Of a DNA stretch of 64,000 nucleotides, positions 47,387 to 57,010 are shown piece by piece. The stretch lies in NCBI RefSeq assembly GCF_030814135.1, contig NZ_JAUSUQ010000010.1:97256-161255 (forward strand), given 5' to 3'. The stretch comes from Caldalkalibacillus uzonensis (GTDB lineage Bacteria > Bacillota > Bacilli > Caldalkalibacillales > Caldalkalibacillaceae). The notes beneath the pieces are model-generated. The model saw only the letters and a program-made list of their open reading frames with translations, was not told the DNA's origin and searched no databases. Position 1 is the stretch's first letter, and the number at the start of each line of letters is the position of its first letter. Position numbers and translations under genes: made by a program.

Positions 47387-48451
47387 ATGTCCCTGGTTGA
47401 AGAGGTGTTAAGGGAGCAGCAGGGAAAGGCAGGGCCTTTTTCAGATAAGGATATAGGGACGACCATGCTGGCCCCTGGCTACCGGGTCGATTTGCGCAAC
47501 CCACAGGGCCGGGAGCTGGACAAATTTATCAAGGCCAACCAGGTCTCAGACTGGTCAATTCTGACGTGGAGAGAGGTTGGTAAGCCGTATCAGGTGAACA
47601 TGATGTCCCGCGACCGCAAAGCATGGGAAAAAGAACATCAGCAAGAGATGCCCCTTAAAACTTCGTGGGCATATTTTAACCGTCATTTCCACCAGTGGTT
47701 TGTCAAAGATGTGCCGGAAGAATTACAAAAAACCAGGCAAGAGGTTAAAACTTATCTGAGCCGCTTTAAGGTCAAGCAGGTGGTTCAGGCACTGGGGGAC
47801 GTGATGCGCCTGTCGTTGTGGAACTATGTGCACCGGGTGGAGGATGCCATCTGGGACCCCCGGGGCAAACGGGCACTTTTTGAAGGATTGGATGTGCAAA
47901 AGCCAAGGATTTTGTTTTTGGGAGCGGCAGAAGGATACGAAGCCATGCAGCTGTATGCCATGTACCCTGGCGGTGAAGTGGTGCTCGTTGACTATGATGA
48001 ATTTTGTAAAACGGACCGCTTCGGCCAATTTCCGGAAACCTATCCTTTTTTGGGGACCAACCCGGCCACGGGAAGTCCCAAGGTATGGTACAAACACGAG
48101 ATGAATATTGAGTATCTTGTGGAGGATATTCGCAACCTTCCCTTTGGCAAGGAGTTTGATATTGTGATCAGCGTGGGCCTCTTGGAACATTTTCCGGACG
48201 AGTATAAGCCAATGGTGCTGGAGTGGCATCGTCAATTTTTAAAACCGGGCGGCTATGCGCTTATGACCACGCCCCGTGACCAGGTGCGTTCCAGACTGTT
48301 TTACATGATTATGGCCGATGTGATGAATCATACCTACCGGGAGTTGATGACCATTCGACAGATGGGGCTGTATGTGTATGAAGGAGGCTTTAACATTTTG
48401 CGCCACGGCTTTATTAAAGCCCATAACGGCATTGTAGCCCAACCGCGCTGA
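47387..48451 (+). CDS. SAM-dependent methyltransferase-domain protein
   Basis: A 354-residue soluble protein. Residues 1-165 have no recognised domain and are rich in charged and aromatic residues. Residues 170-330 form a class I methyltransferase fold: motif I ILFLGAAEGYEAM, an acidic end of strand 2 (VVLVDYDEF), DIRNLPFGKEFDIVISVGLLEHF and LKPGGYALMTTP. Substrate unknown. It lies between hutH and a YuiF-type transporter, but has its own spacer and a terminator upstream, so a link with histidine metabolism is only suggested. TGAAGGAGG precedes the ATG. Confidence 0.8.
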   Translation: MSLVEEVLREQQGKAGPFSDKDIGTTMLAPGYRVDLRNPQGRELDKFIKANQVSDWSILTWREVGKPYQVNMMSRDRKAWEKEHQQEMPLKTSWAYFNRHFHQWFVKDVPEELQKTRQEVKTYLSRFKVKQVVQALGDVMRLSLWNYVHRVEDAIWDPRGKRALFEGLDVQKPRILFLGAAEGYEAMQLYAMYPGGEVVLVDYDEFCKTDRFGQFPETYPFLGTNPATGSPKVWYKHEMNIEYLVEDIRNLPFGKEFDIVISVGLLEHFPDEYKPMVLEWHRQFLKPGGYALMTTPRDQVRSRLFYMIMADVMNHTYRELMTIRQMGLYVYEGGFNILRHGFIKAHNGIVAQPR

Positions 48452-48666
48452 GAAGGATACTGGCAGCTGTCCAACATTGTGCCTGTTAAGGGGATCGATG
48501 GATTCGATCCTCTTTAATATTTGCTCAAATCAAAGGAATGGCTGGTGGCTGGTTGCTTTTTCTGGTGTACAAAACGGGGGTGATCTAGTAAACTATAAAA
48601 ATGTGTGCCCTTTATTTTAGCTCGATAAAGTGCTAAAGAAGCAGAGAATTAAAGGGGGAAGCTTTT

Positions 48667-49971
48667 TTGCTTAATGGTGTGGTGATCTCTATCCTTGTCC
48701 TCATCGTATTAAGTTTATTACGGATCAACGTCATCCTGGCCTTATTAGCTGCAGCCATCACGGCTGGCTTGGTAAGTGGACTTTCCCTGCAAGAGACGGT
48801 TGAAACATTAGTCTCAGGGATGGGCGGACAAGCCAATACGGCCTTGAGTTACATTCTGCTAGGGATGTTTGCCGCAGCGGTCAGTATGACGGGTATCACT
48901 GAGTTGCTCGTACGGCGGTTGCTGCAATTCTTAAAAGGAAAAAAGGGAATGTTGCTGCTCACCATCGCCGCTGTGGCCAGTTTATCCCAGAATGTGGTCC
49001 CTGTGCATATTGCCTTTATTCCCATTTTGATTCCTCCCTTGTTGCATCTGTTTGACCAACTAAAAATAGACCGGCGGGGTGTGGCTTCAGCCTTGACCTT
49101 TGGCTTAAAAGCTCCTTACATCATGGTTCCGGCAGGCTATGGCCTAATTTTCCACGGGATTATTGCCGATGAAATGACCCGTAACGGGATGGCTGTTGCT
49201 GTTGGTGACATTCCTTTAGCCATGTTGATTCCGGGGTTAGGGATGGTGGTGGGCCTGTTGGTCGCGATTTTCTTCACTTACCGTCGTGAGCGGGGTTATG
49301 CCTCGGACAGCACGAATGCTTGGCCAGGTACGCCGGAGCAAGAAGAGGTGCACTTTTCATTCCGGCATGGACTGACCATTACGGCCATCATTGCTGCTTT
49401 TGGGGTTCAAATTGTGACCCAGTCCCTTGTGCTTGGGGCTCTTACCGGACTCACCATCATGTTTGTGGCCGGCGTAGTGCGTTTACAAGATGGGGATGAA
49501 CTGGCCAACCAAGGCATTCGCATGATGGGGATGATTGCTTTTGTCATGCTCATTTCCTCCGGATATGCAACTATTTTAAAAGAGACTGGCGCGGTGGACG
49601 GTCTTGTGGCCGCCACAGCGGAGGTGATGGGTACCAATCCATTGTTGATTGCCATTGTGTTCTTAGCCGTCGGCCTGTTGGTCACCATGGGGATCGGAAC
49701 ATCTTTTGGCACAGTGCCTATTCTGGCTGCCTTGTATGTGCCCCTTTGTACAGCAGCGGGCTTTTCACCCCTGGCCACGGCAGCGTTGATCGGAACGGCT
49801 GCAGCAATCGGTGACGCAGGTTCCCCGGTATCTGACAGTACTTTGGGGCCTACGGCCGGACTCAATGCAGACGGCAGGCATGATCATATTTGGGACACTT
49901 GTGTGCCCACTTTCATCCATTACAACATTCCCCTGTTTATTTTCGGGGTGATTGCTGCTCTGGTGCTGTAA
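48667..49971 (+). CDS. YuiF-type Na+/H+ antiporter-family transporter
   Basis: A 434-residue protein with about eleven membrane segments, closely like the B. subtilis YuiF group of the NhaC-related family (N-terminal Na_H_antiport_2 then NhaC-like domain). Conserved stretches include SQNVVPVHIAFIPILIPPLL, GIGTSFGTVPILA, GDAGSPVSDSTLGPT and HIWDTCVPTFIHYNIP. A TTG at 48667 after AAAGGGGGAA is the start. YuiF-type proteins are thought to move amino acids; near hutH, histidine uptake is an attractive but unproven role. Confidence 0.8.
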   Translation: MLNGVVISILVLIVLSLLRINVILALLAAAITAGLVSGLSLQETVETLVSGMGGQANTALSYILLGMFAAAVSMTGITELLVRRLLQFLKGKKGMLLLTIAAVASLSQNVVPVHIAFIPILIPPLLHLFDQLKIDRRGVASALTFGLKAPYIMVPAGYGLIFHGIIADEMTRNGMAVAVGDIPLAMLIPGLGMVVGLLVAIFFTYRRERGYASDSTNAWPGTPEQEEVHFSFRHGLTITAIIAAFGVQIVTQSLVLGALTGLTIMFVAGVVRLQDGDELANQGIRMMGMIAFVMLISSGYATILKETGAVDGLVAATAEVMGTNPLLIAIVFLAVGLLVTMGIGTSFGTVPILAALYVPLCTAAGFSPLATAALIGTAAAIGDAGSPVSDSTLGPTAGLNADGRHDHIWDTCVPTFIHYNIPLFIFGVIAALVL

Positions 49972-50092
49972 ATCTCTTATTGAGGTTGGCTCTCAACCTT
50001 CATCTCGTTTGCTATCCTTAGCATCAATTCCTTCAGATTATACGCAGCTGTCCCTACCCCAAAAATGACAATGCAAACGTGGCACAAAAGAA

Positions 50093-50120
50093 CTGCCAAT
50101 TCGTTTGGCAGGATCTTTTT
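50093..50120 (+). terminator. Terminator after the YuiF-type gene
   Basis: CTGCCAA pairs with TTGGCAG across TTCGT, followed by GATCTTTTT. The rest of the 245-base gap holds a weak GGTTG/CAACC hairpin near 49985. Confidence 0.65.
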
Positions 50121-50216
50121 ATGAGTTGACACGGAGTTTCAAAACATCATATCTTAGTTATGATAGTACAAATTTAGGACATAAGTTATAATTTGAGCGG
50201 CGAGAGGTGGTAATTT

Positions 50217-51554
50217 GTGAGTAAAGAAAAAGAAGATTCAGTAATAAATTTTTTAAATAGCAGCGTAACTAATGCTATAAGTATAACCAAAGTTAGAAGA
50301 AGCCTTCGAATGAAAACAATGATAGCTATTATCATTAGCTTACTTATCAGTTCTCCAATCTCATCGTACATAAATTCTTATGTCATACGATTGATTGATG
50401 GAAATTATGGAGTATATGTTAATACAGCCGTAACACTTATTGTCACAACAATTATAATAACGGTGTTTATCCAATTGATTGTTATTAAGCCTTTAAATAA
50501 ACTTGTTGAAGCAACAAGAAAGGCGGCAGAAGGTGATTTAACTTCCATTGTTGATTACAAATCTGGTGATGAAATTGGCCAATTATCGGATGCTTTTAAT
50601 ACCATGATTGAAAATTTAAGAGGACTCGTCCACAAGACGAATGAAACTGTTTTACAAGTTGCTTCATATTCCGCTGAGCTTAAATCTAGTGCTGAGCAAA
50701 ACAGTAAAGCCATTGAACAAATATCGGTAGCCGTACAAGAAGTGGTATCCGGTGCTGAAAATCAAGAGCAAAGTGCTCACGAATTAACTCAATCGGCACA
50801 AGAAATATCAAAGGATATGGAGCGTTCCTCGAAATCGATTCAGTCAGTTGCGGATGCTTCAAACACAGCAAGCCAAAAAGCAGACAAGGGCATTAAAATT
50901 GTTACGGATACAATTGAACAGATGAATCTTGTTCAAGACTCTGTTAAGGACACTTCAAGATTGATAAATGCTCTCGGTGATAAATCTAATGAGATTGGCA
51001 AAATTGTGGATATTATTACTGAAATAGCAAATCAAACTAACTTGCTGGCATTAAACGCTGCAATAGAAGCAGCTCGTGCAGGTGAGCATGGTAAAGGTTT
51101 TGCCGTAGTTGCTGATGAGGTCAGAAAATTAGCCGAACAATCAGGTATTGCTGCCAGCAATATACAAGAGCTGATTAAAGAAATACAATCTGAGACGAAA
51201 AAATCTGTTGAGTCGATGAACGCTGGCAAAGATACAGTTGAAAAAGGGATTGTTATGGTAAATGAAACAGGTAAATTCTTTAAAGATATTGTTAAGGATA
51301 TACAAGAAATATCAGCACAAACTCAAGAAGTTTCTGTAATTGTGGACCAGGTAAACCAAAGTTCCCAAAGTATGGCTAAATTGATTGAAAATATAGCAGC
51401 GATTACTCAACAAACTTCTGGAAATACCCAGAATGTAGCTGCTTCAATTGAAGAACAAACAGCGTCTATGGAGGAAATAGCCTCATCATCAGCGAAGCTG
51501 AATAAATTGGCTCAAGATTTGCAAGAAGATATAAACAAATTTAATATCAAGTAA
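50217..51554 (+). CDS. Methyl-accepting chemotaxis protein with minimal extracellular loop
   Basis: A 445-residue chemoreceptor. Two membrane helices (about 34-53 and 67-90) are joined by only about a dozen residues, so there is no periplasm-type ligand domain. HAMP follows (about 90-145), then a long helical signalling domain with the conserved hairpin tip [38 protein letters not shown] region at about 280-320 and [23 protein letters not shown] methylation segments. GTG start at 50217 after GAGGTGG. The gene is clearly more AT-rich than its neighbours. It may sense membrane state, temperature or internal ligands. Confidence 0.93.
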   Translation: MSKEKEDSVINFLNSSVTNAISITKVRRSLRMKTMIAIIISLLISSPISSYINSYVIRLIDGNYGVYVNTAVTLIVTTIIITVFIQLIVIKPLNKLVEATRKAAEGDLTSIVDYKSGDEIGQLSDAFNTMIENLRGLVHKTNETVLQVASYSAELKSSAEQNSKAIEQISVAVQEVVSGAENQEQSAHELTQSAQEISKDMERSSKSIQSVADASNTASQKADKGIKIVTDTIEQMNLVQDSVKDTSRLINALGDKSNEIGKIVDIITEIANQTNLLALNAAIEAARAGEHGKGFAVVADEVRKLAEQSGIAASNIQELIKEIQSETKKSVESMNAGKDTVEKGIVMVNETGKFFKDIVKDIQEISAQTQEVSVIVDQVNQSSQSMAKLIENIAAITQQTSGNTQNVAASIEEQTASMEEIASSSAKLNKLAQDLQEDINKFNIK

Positions 51555-51637
51555 TTTAAAGGAAAGTGAGACCAGTTTTAACCAGAAGGGCTCTTTAACC
51601 GTTATTCCCTATTGTTTGTTACTTCAAAAGGATCAGT

Positions 51638-51672
51638 AAAGTCACGCGTGACTTGCGCGTGACTTTTATTTT
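51638..51672 (+). terminator. Terminator after the chemoreceptor gene
   Basis: AAAGTCACGCG pairs perfectly with CGCGTGACTTT (11 base pairs, 7-base loop) and runs into TATTTTAAT. It lies right at the 3' end of the convergent kinase gene and may also serve that. Confidence 0.85.
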
Positions 51673-52609
51673 AATCAGCATTTTCTGTTTGGCCATGTAA
51701 GGCTTTTAAGGCCAGTTTGACAGCCCCGTATGCAGCATTAACTTTGAGTTTTTGCACGCGGGCCAAGGGATGGTTCTCCTTTACATAACGGAAGAACTTT
51801 TCATAGATAAAGGGGATGTTCAGCAGTATGCTTCCATTGACCACCACGGAGAAGGGACGGTCATGAACGTGTAATTGTTTTAGCAGGGCATCGGCCAAAA
51901 GGAACAGTTCCCAGGCAGCCTCTTCCAGGATTTCTTTCGCTATGTCATCCTCCGCTTGATAGCACTGGTGAACCAATCGGGCGATACTGGCCACTTCTTT
52001 TTTGTCGGCCGTATGACAGGCATACCGGATAAAATCCTCTGCCGTCTGCAAGTTTTTCTCTTCCCTAATAAGAGACAGCAGTTTGGTCGGTTTTCCCCGG
52101 CCGTCCATGCTGCGGACAGCCGCTTTTAGCGCTTTGACACCCAGATCATATCCGCTGCCTTCATCCCCGATGATATGCCCCCATCCTCCACAGCGCGCTT
52201 TCCGTCCCTCCTTTGTTTTGCCAAATCCTATGGATCCGGTGCCGGAGATGACGATGATCCCTTCGCCATCCTCAGTTCCTGCTTCCAGTGCTGTTTCAGC
52301 ATCATGGGTTAACAGGATGGTGCCTTGGAAACCCAAAGACCGGATCATTTCCGTCATCATTTGCCGGTCCCATGGACGGTCAAGTCCTGCACTGCCCAGA
52401 CACAGGGCGGCGCAATGGTTCAGTTTTAGTCCTGTTTTGTACATGGCCAGGTCGAATAGCTGTTTTAGTTCTTCCATCACGAAGTCAGGACTGTACGCAT
52501 AAATATTGGTGGGTCCCCCTTGTTCAGTCAAAAGGACTTTACCCTTCAAGTCAGCTATGACTGAAGTGCTTTTTGTTCCTCCTCCGTCAATGCCTAACAC
52601 AAATGACAT
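51671..52609 (-). CDS. Amino-sugar kinase (BadF/BadG ATPase family; GlcNAc/MurNAc kinase-like)
   Basis: An ASKHA-fold kinase of 312 residues with phosphate-1 motif GIDGGGTKS at the N terminus, GTGSIGFG (adenosine/phosphate-2 region) and GGWGHIIGDEGSGYDLG typical of N-acetylglucosamine kinases such as NagK and the MurNAc/GlcNAc kinase MurK. The start at 52609 has GGAGGGGGT upstream; a longer start at 52630 is less likely. It is divergent from the ABC importer-murQ operon. Inferred role: phosphorylation of imported GlcNAc/MurNAc to the 6-phosphate that MurQ needs, replacing the PTS. Substrate preference cannot be read from sequence. Confidence 0.88.
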   Translation of the reverse strand: MSFVLGIDGGGTKSTSVIADLKGKVLLTEQGGPTNIYAYSPDFVMEELKQLFDLAMYKTGLKLNHCAALCLGSAGLDRPWDRQMMTEMIRSLGFQGTILLTHDAETALEAGTEDGEGIIVISGTGSIGFGKTKEGRKARCGGWGHIIGDEGSGYDLGVKALKAAVRSMDGRGKPTKLLSLIREEKNLQTAEDFIRYACHTADKKEVASIARLVHQCYQAEDDIAKEILEEAAWELFLLADALLKQLHVHDRPFSVVVNGSILLNIPFIYEKFFRYVKENHPLARVQKLKVNAAYGAVKLALKALHGQTENAD

Positions 52610-52704
52610 GATTGTACCCCCTCCGGTCATGGATCATTCATTTACACTATCTAAAAGTAACATCAGTTCATATCTATAACAAAAATTAAACTTTTATAAA
52701 ATGA

Positions 52705-52733
52705 TTGGAATATAATTTCCTATAAAATATAAT
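52705..52733 (+). promoter_or_regulatory. Sigma-A promoter of the first importer-murQ operon, with palindrome
   Basis: TTGGAA (52705-52710), a 17-base spacer and TATAAT (52728-52733). GGAATATAATTTCC at 52707-52720 is a short palindrome overlapping the -35 box and spacer, well placed to be an operator for the MurR-like repressor. Confidence 0.6.
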
Positions 52734-52870
52734 ATATTTAAAATTTAGTTTCAACAGAAAGGGGGTTCATTTTTCTGTCTCTTATATGAAGGATGGCTGG
52801 TTCGACTTGGTATGATGGTAGTATTTACTGAATTCATTTAAAATTATGGAGGAACTGGGGGTTAATACTT

Positions 52871-54172
52871 ATGCCTAGACAGGTACGCATATTTTGGGTT
52901 TGGGCACTTGTGTTTGCTTTCTTGCTTGTCGGTTGTTCCGGTGAAACGGACTCAGGTTCCGGAGAGGATCAAAATGGACAGGAGCAGGAAACTACGGCGG
53001 GAGAGACGGTCAAATTGACTATCACCAGCTGGCGGACAGAGGATACGGAAGCATACAATCGGATCATTGAGGAGTTTAACAAAGAATATCCCCACATTGA
53101 AGTGGAGTTTCGCCCTCAAAAAAACACGGAGTATAATACGCTGTTAAACACTGCTCTGCAAAGTGGCAGTGCAGCTGATATTATTCAGTTGCGGCCTTAT
53201 CAGGCTGGGATGCAATTGGCTGATGCAGGTTATCTGGAGCCTTTAGATTCCATCATTGCTCTACAAGACTTTCCGCCAGAGATTCTGGAAGCGGCAACAG
53301 CCAGTGATGGCAAGATTTACGGTGTGCCTCTATCCATTAACTCGGCTCAAATTTATTACAATACACGCCTTTTTGACGAGTACGGCTTAGAGGAACCTAA
53401 AACTTGGGATGAGTTGCTCGATGTGGCTGAGACTTTGCAGCAAAAAGGCATTATTCCTTTTGCCATCGGCTCCATGGAAGGATGGATTTTGTCTCTCACC
53501 CATGCTGTGTTAGGACCTGCCTTTTACGCGGGCAATGATTTTGTGGAAGACATTTTAAGTGGAGATAAAGATTTTACGAGTGAAGAATTCGTTGCTTCCA
53601 TTGAAGCCATGAAAGAGTTGGCCAAATATTTTCCCGACAATTATGTAGGTTTAAGTGGTGATGATATGCGCACCCTATTTGTCACCGAGCAGGCGGGCAT
53701 GTATGTGATGGGCAGTTTTGAGTTGGAAGTGATTACCCAGTTAAATCCTGACCTGGAATTTGATTTCTTCCCGACACCGCCTGCATCCGGAGGTGAAGCG
53801 ACCATTACGACCTGGGTGGATGGTTCCTATGGCGTCAATGCCGATTCTCCCCATAAGCAAGAAGCTTTGACATTTATCGAGTTTATGACCAGTGAGCAGT
53901 TCGGGACACTATTTGCCAATGAATTGAAACGGATCAGCGCCGTGCCTAACGTTCAAACCGATGATCCCATGGTGCAGAAAATGGCTGATCTTGCTGCTGA
54001 AAATTCCACTCCGTATATGATCCTGGTCTATTTCAATGAGGGAAATCCGACAACAAAACAGGAGTTGGAGGCCGCATTACAAGGGATGTACCTGGATGAA
54101 TTAACGCCGGAGGAAGTGGCAGACAAGGTACAGCAAAGTGTGAATACATGGTTTGAGCCGAACAAGGAATAA
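52871..54172 (+). CDS. Sugar ABC transporter substrate-binding lipoprotein (importer 1)
   Basis: A family 1 extracellular solute-binding protein of 433 residues: signal with lipobox LVGC (about residue 22), acidic/Gly/Ser linker, then the MalE-like fold (LTITSWRTEDTEAYNRII, YGVPLSINSAQIYYNTRLFDEYG, FAIGSMEGW). It captures an oligosaccharide or amino-sugar ligand outside the cell for the two permeases that follow. GGAGGAACTGGGGG is upstream. Position next to kinase and murQ suggests MurNAc, GlcNAc or GlcNAc-MurNAc. Confidence 0.93.
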   Translation: MPRQVRIFWVWALVFAFLLVGCSGETDSGSGEDQNGQEQETTAGETVKLTITSWRTEDTEAYNRIIEEFNKEYPHIEVEFRPQKNTEYNTLLNTALQSGSAADIIQLRPYQAGMQLADAGYLEPLDSIIALQDFPPEILEAATASDGKIYGVPLSINSAQIYYNTRLFDEYGLEEPKTWDELLDVAETLQQKGIIPFAIGSMEGWILSLTHAVLGPAFYAGNDFVEDILSGDKDFTSEEFVASIEAMKELAKYFPDNYVGLSGDDMRTLFVTEQAGMYVMGSFELEVITQLNPDLEFDFFPTPPASGGEATITTWVDGSYGVNADSPHKQEALTFIEFMTSEQFGTLFANELKRISAVPNVQTDDPMVQKMADLAAENSTPYMILVYFNEGNPTTKQELEAALQGMYLDELTPEEVADKVQQSVNTWFEPNKE

Positions 54173-54183
54173 GGGTGACTTGC

Positions 54184-55143
54184 ATGAAAATGGAAGCTGA
54201 TATCAAACAGAAAACAGATATTGTAGGGAAATTCAGGGGAAATTGGAAAAGGTGGTTAATCCACCTTTTTCCAATCCCCGCATTGTTAGTGTACGTCAGC
54301 TTTGTTGTCATTCCTATTTGTTCTGCTTTTGCCTACAGTTTGTTTGAGTGGCGGGGTATTCAGCGCGGTCAATTTGTCGGTTTGGACAATTTCGTGCGTT
54401 TGTTTACGGTTGAACCGTTTAACTGGATGTTTTGGAATGCCTTTAAAAACAATGTTACCTACTTTGTGATTGAAATGATCGCCCAGAATGGCATTGCCTT
54501 TATATTGGCATACATTTTGTATACCAAAATAAAAGGGGCCGAATTTTTCAAAGCGGCGTTTTTTCTCCCTCGAATTCTCTCAGTTATCATTGTTGGCTTT
54601 CTATGGAAACTCATCTTGAATCCCAATTTTGGTGCCTTAAACGTATTGCTGTCCAAGGTTGGATTGGGGGATTGGGCCAGACCCTGGCTGGGGGATCCTC
54701 ACACCGCCCTTATTGCCATTATTCTCGTTAACAGTTGGTTTGGCCTGGGATTTGCCGTGTTGATTTTCCTGGCTGGCTTACAATCCATTCCCCGCGATGT
54801 GATTGAGGCCGCCCGTCTGGACGGCGCCAGAGGACCACGGCTAATCTTTTTCATTATTCTGCCGCTGATTGTCCCCTCTATCACGATTGTGACAGTGTAT
54901 ACCTTTATCCATGCCTTCGAAGCGTTTGAGTTAATTTATGCCATGCAAGGTTCTCAAGGTGAGCCTTATTATTCCACCGATACCTTGGCCGTCTATTTTT
55001 ACCGCTTGGCTTTTGGGGGGTCAGCGGGTGATTCGGTGGCCATTGGGTTAGGGTCGGCACTGGCAGTGGTGCTCTTTTTGATCATTGCCAGTATTTCAGC
55101 GTTATTCCTTTATTTGGTCCGTAAAAAGACGGTCACCTACTGA
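54184..55143 (+). CDS. Sugar ABC transporter permease, MalF-like (importer 1)
   Basis: About 319 residues with six membrane segments and the EAA loop EAARLDGARGPRLIFFIILPL that contacts the ATPase. ATG at 54184 suits AAGGGTGA better than the GTG at 54175. It starts 11 bases after the binding-protein gene. Confidence 0.93.
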   Translation: MKMEADIKQKTDIVGKFRGNWKRWLIHLFPIPALLVYVSFVVIPICSAFAYSLFEWRGIQRGQFVGLDNFVRLFTVEPFNWMFWNAFKNNVTYFVIEMIAQNGIAFILAYILYTKIKGAEFFKAAFFLPRILSVIIVGFLWKLILNPNFGALNVLLSKVGLGDWARPWLGDPHTALIAIILVNSWFGLGFAVLIFLAGLQSIPRDVIEAARLDGARGPRLIFFIILPLIVPSITIVTVYTFIHAFEAFELIYAMQGSQGEPYYSTDTLAVYFYRLAFGGSAGDSVAIGLGSALAVVLFLIIASISALFLYLVRKKTVTY

Positions 55144-55182
55144 TTTAGCAAGGGACCAAGAACCGAAAGGAGGGATGTCAAC

Positions 55183-56007
55183 GTGACAGGCAGTCATTAC
55201 TCCCGGCCGTTTCAATATTTGATCGTCTTTATTTTTACCCTTATCTGTTTATATCCGATTGTGTTAATGATTATGTCTTCGTTTAAGAAGAATATGGAGA
55301 TTTTTCAAAACCCGTTTGCCTTGCCCCGTTCCTTTAATCTTGAGCCGTATATGAAACTGTTGGAGCAACTGCCCTTTTTCACGTATTTACTGAACAGTTT
55401 AATTGTTAGTACTGTCTCTGTCCTATTAATTCTGTTTTGCGGCGGTTTAGCTTCTTTTTACCTGGCCCGCTTTAAGTTCAGTTGGACCGGAATCCTGTTC
55501 TTCTTCTTCCTTTTGGGATTAATGATCCCTATTAAATTGGGGATTGTACCCCTGTTTATGTTGATGCGTAACCTGGGCCTGACCAATTCCTTGTGGTCAC
55601 TCATTTTTATGTATACAGCAACAGGTATTCCTATCTCTATCTTAATCTTAACTGAGTTTTTCAAAACGCTGCCCAAAGGATTGGAAGAGGCCGCCCGTAT
55701 TGACGGTTGCTCGGATTGGAAAATTTTCTGGGTTATAGTTCTGCCCTTGATGAGACCGGCCTTGGCTACTGTGGCTATTATTAACTTTATCCAGGCCTGG
55801 AACGATTTCTTTTTCCCTTTGATTTTTATTCAGGAAGAAGCCAAAAAGACCATTCCCGTCGGCATGCTCAGTTTGTTTGGAGAATACGCCACGGACTGGA
55901 GCATGTTGTTTGCTGGCCTGACGTTATCTTCTTTGCCCATGATTATAGTTTTCCTGCTGGCTTCCAAGCAGTTTATGGAGGGCTTAACGTCAGGGGCGGT
56001 GAAATAA
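55183..56007 (+). CDS. Sugar ABC transporter permease, MalG-like (importer 1)
   Basis: A 274-residue permease with six membrane segments and EAA loop EAARIDGCSDWKIFWVIVLPL. GTG start at 55183 after GAAAGGAGGG. No ATPase gene follows; instead murQ comes next, so a shared MsmX-type ATPase must energise the system. Confidence 0.93.
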   Translation: MTGSHYSRPFQYLIVFIFTLICLYPIVLMIMSSFKKNMEIFQNPFALPRSFNLEPYMKLLEQLPFFTYLLNSLIVSTVSVLLILFCGGLASFYLARFKFSWTGILFFFFLLGLMIPIKLGIVPLFMLMRNLGLTNSLWSLIFMYTATGIPISILILTEFFKTLPKGLEEAARIDGCSDWKIFWVIVLPLMRPALATVAIINFIQAWNDFFFPLIFIQEEAKKTIPVGMLSLFGEYATDWSMLFAGLTLSSLPMIIVFLLASKQFMEGLTSGAVK

Positions 56008-56071
56008 AGGGTGAAGACTGGCCGGTGCTTGACTTAAACAGTAAAATCAAAACAGAATGGTTGGTGTGAGA

Positions 56072-57010
56072 ATGGATATGGATTTGTCAACTTTAACCAC
56101 TGAGCAGCGCAATAAGCACAGCATGCAACTGGATCAGATGACAACGGCGCAAATTTTACAAGTCATCAACAGGGAAGATCAATCCGTAGCCCAAGCGGTG
56201 GGAAAGGTTCTAAACAAGATAGAAACAGCGGTTGAGCTGGTGATTGAAGGACTGAAAGCTGGCAAGAAGCTGATCTATGTGGGAGCCGGAACAAGTGGCC
56301 GTCTAGGTATTCTTGATGCAGCTGAATGTCCCCCTACTTTCAGTATCTCTCCGGATCAGGTGCAAGCCTTGATTGCCGGAGGGCAGGAGGCGATGGTCAA
56401 GGCTGTTGAAGGAGCGGAGGATGATGTTCGGCAAGGGGCTGAAGATGTGGAAGAGTGCCCAGTCAACCCTGGTGATGTGGTCATTGGTTTATCCGCCAGC
56501 GGGAGAACACCTTATGTGCTTGGCGCCTTGAATGCCGCCAAGCTGCGGGGAGCGCAAACAGTAGCCATCTCTTGTAACAGGGATGCAGAATTAAGCCGAA
56601 TCGCTCACCATGCCATTGAAGTGGTGGTGGGGCCCGAAGTGTTGGCCGGCTCGACACGGATGAAAGCCGCGACAGCTCAAAAGATGATTCTCAATATGAT
56701 TTCAACGACGGCCATGATTAAGCTGGGTAAAGTATATGAAAACCTGATGGTGGATTTGAAAGTGAGTAACGTCAAGCTGAGAGAGCGAGCCCGGCGTATA
56801 CTCATGGCCACGACAGGGATAACATATGAGGAGACCGTTGCTATTTTGGAAGCAACCGGTGGAGAGGTGAAACCGGCCATTGTAATGGTTGAGACCGGGG
56901 CCACGCTGGATGAAGCCAAGAGAGCCCTGCAGGCGTCCGGAGGATTTGTACGCCGGGCCATACAACTGGTTCAAGAGGAAGGAAGTGAGTGTTATGACAG
57001 CAAAAACTAA
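56072..57010 (+). CDS. murQ: N-acetylmuramic acid 6-phosphate etherase (copy 1)
   Basis: Removes D-lactate from MurNAc-6-phosphate, giving GlcNAc-6-phosphate. About 312 residues with an SIS fold: IYVGAGTSGRLGILDAAECPPTF (catalytic Glu in DAAE), KAVEGAEDD (second acidic residue), GLSASGRTPYV and GPEVLAGSTRMKAATAQKM. Start at 56072 (MDMDL) is preferred; it lines up with the start of copy 2 and the same CAGAATGGTTGG string precedes both. It overlaps the regulator gene by 17 bases. Confidence 0.96.
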   Translation: MDMDLSTLTTEQRNKHSMQLDQMTTAQILQVINREDQSVAQAVGKVLNKIETAVELVIEGLKAGKKLIYVGAGTSGRLGILDAAECPPTFSISPDQVQALIAGGQEAMVKAVEGAEDDVRQGAEDVEECPVNPGDVVIGLSASGRTPYVLGALNAAKLRGAQTVAISCNRDAELSRIAHHAIEVVVGPEVLAGSTRMKAATAQKMILNMISTTAMIKLGKVYENLMVDLKVSNVKLRERARRILMATTGITYEETVAILEATGGEVKPAIVMVETGATLDEAKRALQASGGFVRRAIQLVQEEGSECYDSKN

